Translations under genes and position numbers: made by a program
Assembly (NCBI RefSeq): GCF_008831285.2
Contig: NC_045145.1
Coordinates: forward strand, 15,870,802 to 15,934,801
From: Nymphaea colorata
Taxonomy: Eukaryota; Streptophyta; Magnoliopsida; Nymphaeales; Nymphaeaceae
DNA length: 64,000 nucleotides
Direction of reading: 5' to 3'
The notes under the pieces: model-generated
The model's database searches: none
What the model was told of the DNA's origin: nothing
What the model saw: the letters and a program-made list of their open reading frames with translations, nothing else
Shown: positions 61,531 through 64,000 of the stretch, one piece after another
How positions within the stretch are numbered: the stretch's first letter is position 1
Layout: every line of letters begins with the position of its first letter

Positions 61531-64000
61531 GTACATGTTGCTTTGACATCTTTGATTGTAAAATTTCGAGTACGGTTTTTATTTTTGTGGATTAGAACTG
61601 TATATTTTAATTGCTGATGACTTAATTTTTTAAATCTTATACGATCAGAGTTAAAAGCAAACAATCTGTTTAGGCTAAACTATTATTTTTTCAAAACTTG
61701 GTAAGGGGCCATACGGGTGTTTTTTTTAGGTAGCATTTGGATGACACTTTTTGCGAACACTGTTTTGTGAAAACCATGTTTTGCCAAAAAGGATTTTTAA
61801 GCAATTTCCGAAAACTGGTTTTGGCATTTATGTGGCATGTCAAAAACTTAATTTTTTCGAAAGGCCGCTCTTCGTTAAAAATGAGTTTTTGACAAAAATG
61901 AGTTTTTCAGAAGCCCATTTTTTAGATTACCCAAACAACCCTAAAGCTGCACCCAGTCTTGGGTTGTCATCCAAACAGCCCTAAAATGGTTTTTTCAATG
62001 GCATGTTTAAATTAGATTCTTTCTGCATTCAAACACCGTTTGTCACCTACTGAACACGTGATGCACGCCGCATCGAACCACATAAAGCTTATAATTCTTG
62101 TGATGAGTTTAGTTTGTTCCAGCTTGAGTTGGCTTGAGCTTGGCTCCGATGAAAACCGCTGAGCTCAATCTCGAGCCAAGCTTGAACTCGTATGTAGCTT
62201 CTCAATGAAAGTTCGAACTTGGCTTGAGCTAGGCTAGGCTCAGCTGAAGTCAGCCTGAAACAAAAATATTTTTTGTATTTTTATGTAGACGAGTAAACTC
62301 ATACATATCCTCCAGTGTGTTACAGTGATTTTTAATTAGTACCGGTATGTTGCTTATGGAGAGCCTAACCGACTTAAATGAGATTGAGTCTGGGTTGCTC
62401 AAAGCCCTGAGTTCGTTAGCTAATAGTGTCTCGCCTGTATGCTTGAACTCTTTCTACAAGTCAGGCTCCGGCCTACCCCTTTGTTACGCCCTTGCTGATG
62501 ACTATAAGCTCCACCTTTTTTTTTTAAAGGTGAACTTAGCATGTTTTCTTTTCTTTACAACTCATCTTTTTTTTTTTGTGATGTATTTGATATCTAAAAG
62601 CTTTTTGAAACCATTTTGGGATGTTTTTGCCATCTAAAAGCTATCATTTTAAACAACATTGTTCTTGCATACGTTTAGTCCATATAAGATTCACTTTATT
62701 TTTGGCAAATGTTTAAAAAAAAAAAAGTGCACCTGGCCACCAAACGGCTCCTTTAGTGTAAAATTATAAAAGTAAGGTTTTATGAGGATTATTACTGAAT
62801 CCAAATGCTGTTGGTGCTGCGTTGACATCTACTTTTCATCTGCAATCACCTTGTAATAAATGTTTCCATCGGGAGCAGGGGTTTCTGATCTCCGACTGGG
62901 AGGGCGTTGATCGGATAACCAGCCCACCAGGTCGGGACTACAAGACCAGTGTCCTAGCAGCCATCATCGCCGGGATCGACATGATTATGGTTCCTTACGA
63001 CTATGTGCGCTTCATAGGAGATGTCACCGATCTGGTGGCTGAGGGCCGAATCCCAATGAGCCGCATCGACGACGCAGTCAGCCGGATACTCAGGGTCAAG
63101 TTCGTTGCCGGTTTGTTTGAACAGCCCCGGGCGAATCGAACCCTCTTGAACCAAGTCGGGCACAAGGTAAGCACCAGAGGATCCCGCTTCCCTATTGGAA
63201 ATTCAGCAAGGAAATGCAGTGACGTCCTTAATTGATCTTGGAAATGTATCATGCAGGACCACCGGGAGCTGGCTAGGGAGGCAGTAAGGAAGAGCCTGGT
63301 TCTGCTGAAGAACGGGAAGAACAAGCCCATGCTGCCCCTTAGCAGGAAAGCACCAAGGATTCTGGTTGCGGGGACGCACGCCCACGACGTCGGTTATCAG
63401 TGTGGTGGATGGACGGTCTCCTGGCAGGGCGGCAGCGGCAACACCACCAGCGGTAATTAAGCCCCTTCCTCTGACCTGTTATGAGTTTGGTCCTGGTTCC
63501 TTTTAAGCTCTCATCTCGCTGCCATTTTCCCTGTCTCAGGGACGACCATCTTGGAAGGTATAAAGGAAGCGGTAAGCAAGCGGACGGAAGTGGTCTACGA
63601 GCAACGGCCGAATGAAGCCTTCTTCAGGAACGCCAAGAACTTCTCCTACGCCATCGTGGTGGTAGGGGAGCTCCCCTATGCCGAGACGGACGGCGACGAT
63701 CCCAACCTGGTGCTGCCGCTCGGTGGCGACAAGATCATCGAAGACGTTTGCTCGAGAATTCGGTGCCTCGTGATCTTGATCTCCGGGCGGCCCCTCGTCG
63801 TGGAGCCGTACTTGGACTCCATCGACGCGCTGGTGGCCGCTTGGCTACCCGGCAGCGAGGCAGGACCAGGTATAGCGGACGTCATCTTCGGTAAGTACGA
63901 CTTCCAGGGGAAACTGCCCAGAACGTGGTTCCGTCGGGTCGATCAGCTGCCCATGAACGTGGACGACGCGCACTACGACCCGCTCTTCCCCTTCGGCTTC
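56447..64000 (+). CDS. GH3 beta-D-glucan exohydrolase, 3' end beyond window
   Basis: It is a secreted glycoside hydrolase family 3 enzyme that removes glucose from non-reducing ends of wall beta-glucans and related glucosides. Exons: 56447-56696, 56797-57001, 57145-57235, 58775-58923, 61245-61491, 62879-63166, 63257-63452, 63540 to the end; all joins keep phase. 629 codons are present, so only the last few residues are missing compared with the roughly 630-residue plant enzymes. A signal peptide (about 1-28: Lys-rich start, then [14 protein letters not shown]) leads the chain. Motifs: [45 protein letters not shown], nucleophile D320 in GFLISDWEG, acid/base E519 in [10 protein letters not shown], and the substrate-clamp tryptophans W321 and the one in [10 protein letters not shown]. 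Catalytic roles are assigned by analogy with barley ExoI. The chain ends in [10 protein letters not shown] at the window edge. Confidence 0.96.
57540..57660. repeat. Tandem duplication in GH3 intron 3, period 71 bp
   Basis: GGAAATCCTGACCTCTGACT and the following TTGTAGCACTTATTAACT occur at 57540 and again at 57611. About 48 bp are identical between copies. Confidence 0.92.
59107..59420. repeat. Degenerate GATTTGGATTT-type repeat in GH3 intron 4
   Basis: Phrases such as GATTTGGATTT, GATCGGATTTAGATTTGAT and GAATCCGAATTCGAATTTGA recur irregularly and partly as inverted copies. It is a probable degenerate dispersed repeat in the 2.3-kb intron 58924-61244. A similar patch lies at 54230-54460. Confidence 0.6.
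61492..61527 (+). repeat. (TC)n run starting at the GH3 intron 5 donor
   Basis: The intron starts GTTCTCTC and continues as an uninterrupted TC run of about 34 bp. GH3 intron 1 (56697 on) begins the same way. Confidence 0.93.
61724..61986. mobile_element. MITE-like element in GH3 intron 5
   Basis: Left end TTTTTAGGTAGCATTTGGAT and right end, in reverse complement, TTTTAGGGCTGTTTGGATGA are inverted; both continue into GGATGACA. Length is about 263 bp with no coding capacity. The flanking target duplication is not clear (TTA on the left, TAA on the right). Confidence 0.65.
62107..62520. repeat. Degenerate GAGCTTGGC/AAGCTTGAACTCG dispersed repeat in GH3 intron 5
   Basis: It shares the vocabulary of the repeat at 17235-17760 (GAGCTCAATCTCGAGCC, TTGGCTTGAGCT, CTTGAACTCG). 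This shows the family is dispersed and also sits inside genes. Confidence 0.6.

Noticed and set aside
61225-61536. Minus-strand frame of about 100 codons
   Set aside because: It is antisense to GH3 exon 5 and begins in the TC microsatellite.

Overview
This is nuclear DNA of a flowering plant. It holds three intron-rich plus-strand genes with GT-AG introns and plant-typical orthology (a plant-class DYRK kinase, the SOS1 plasma-membrane Na+/H+ antiporter and a GH3 beta-glucan exohydrolase). It also has a plant-type U6 snRNA gene, a decayed Ty1/copia retrotransposon, a hAT zinc-finger fragment, MITE-like elements and many TA, CA and TC microsatellites. The species cannot be fixed from the sequence alone. 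All gene models come from reading splice sites, reading-frame phase and family motifs by eye, with no alignment or transcript data.

Layout. 1-2620: a tandem array of a 57-bp unit organised as 57, 114 and 342 bp, cut at the left edge of the window. 2621-5828: the 3' part of a copia element (integrase, reverse transcriptase, RNase H, 3' LTR), full of stops and frameshifts and joined directly to the array. 5899-6830: two direct repeats of about 163 bp around a hAT BED-zinc-finger remnant, then an older four-unit copy of the 57-bp repeat. 6830-19440: AT-rich gene-poor DNA with a nested pair of MITE-like elements (11580-12015) that still have target-site duplications, plus microsatellites and degenerate dispersed repeats.

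20575-28092: seven-exon DYRKP-type kinase with an N-terminal LisH motif. 29679-29780: U6 snRNA with a compensated base-pair change in its 5' stem. 30240-36400: intergenic. 36458-52025: SOS1, 23 coding exons, 1152 codons plus stop, including one GC-AG intron and one 90-nt stop-free intron in the last part. 52210-56400: intergenic. 56447 to the window end: GH3 glucan exohydrolase, eight exons seen, 3' end cut off.

The three genes do not form a functional cluster. SOS1 is a cytoplasmically regulated Na+ efflux carrier, the kinase is a probable nucleo-cytoplasmic regulator, and the GH3 enzyme is a secreted wall or apoplast hydrolase. The most unusual content is the hierarchical repeat array at the left edge, the U6 covariation, the nested MITEs, and the in-frame stop-free short introns in two neighbouring genes.
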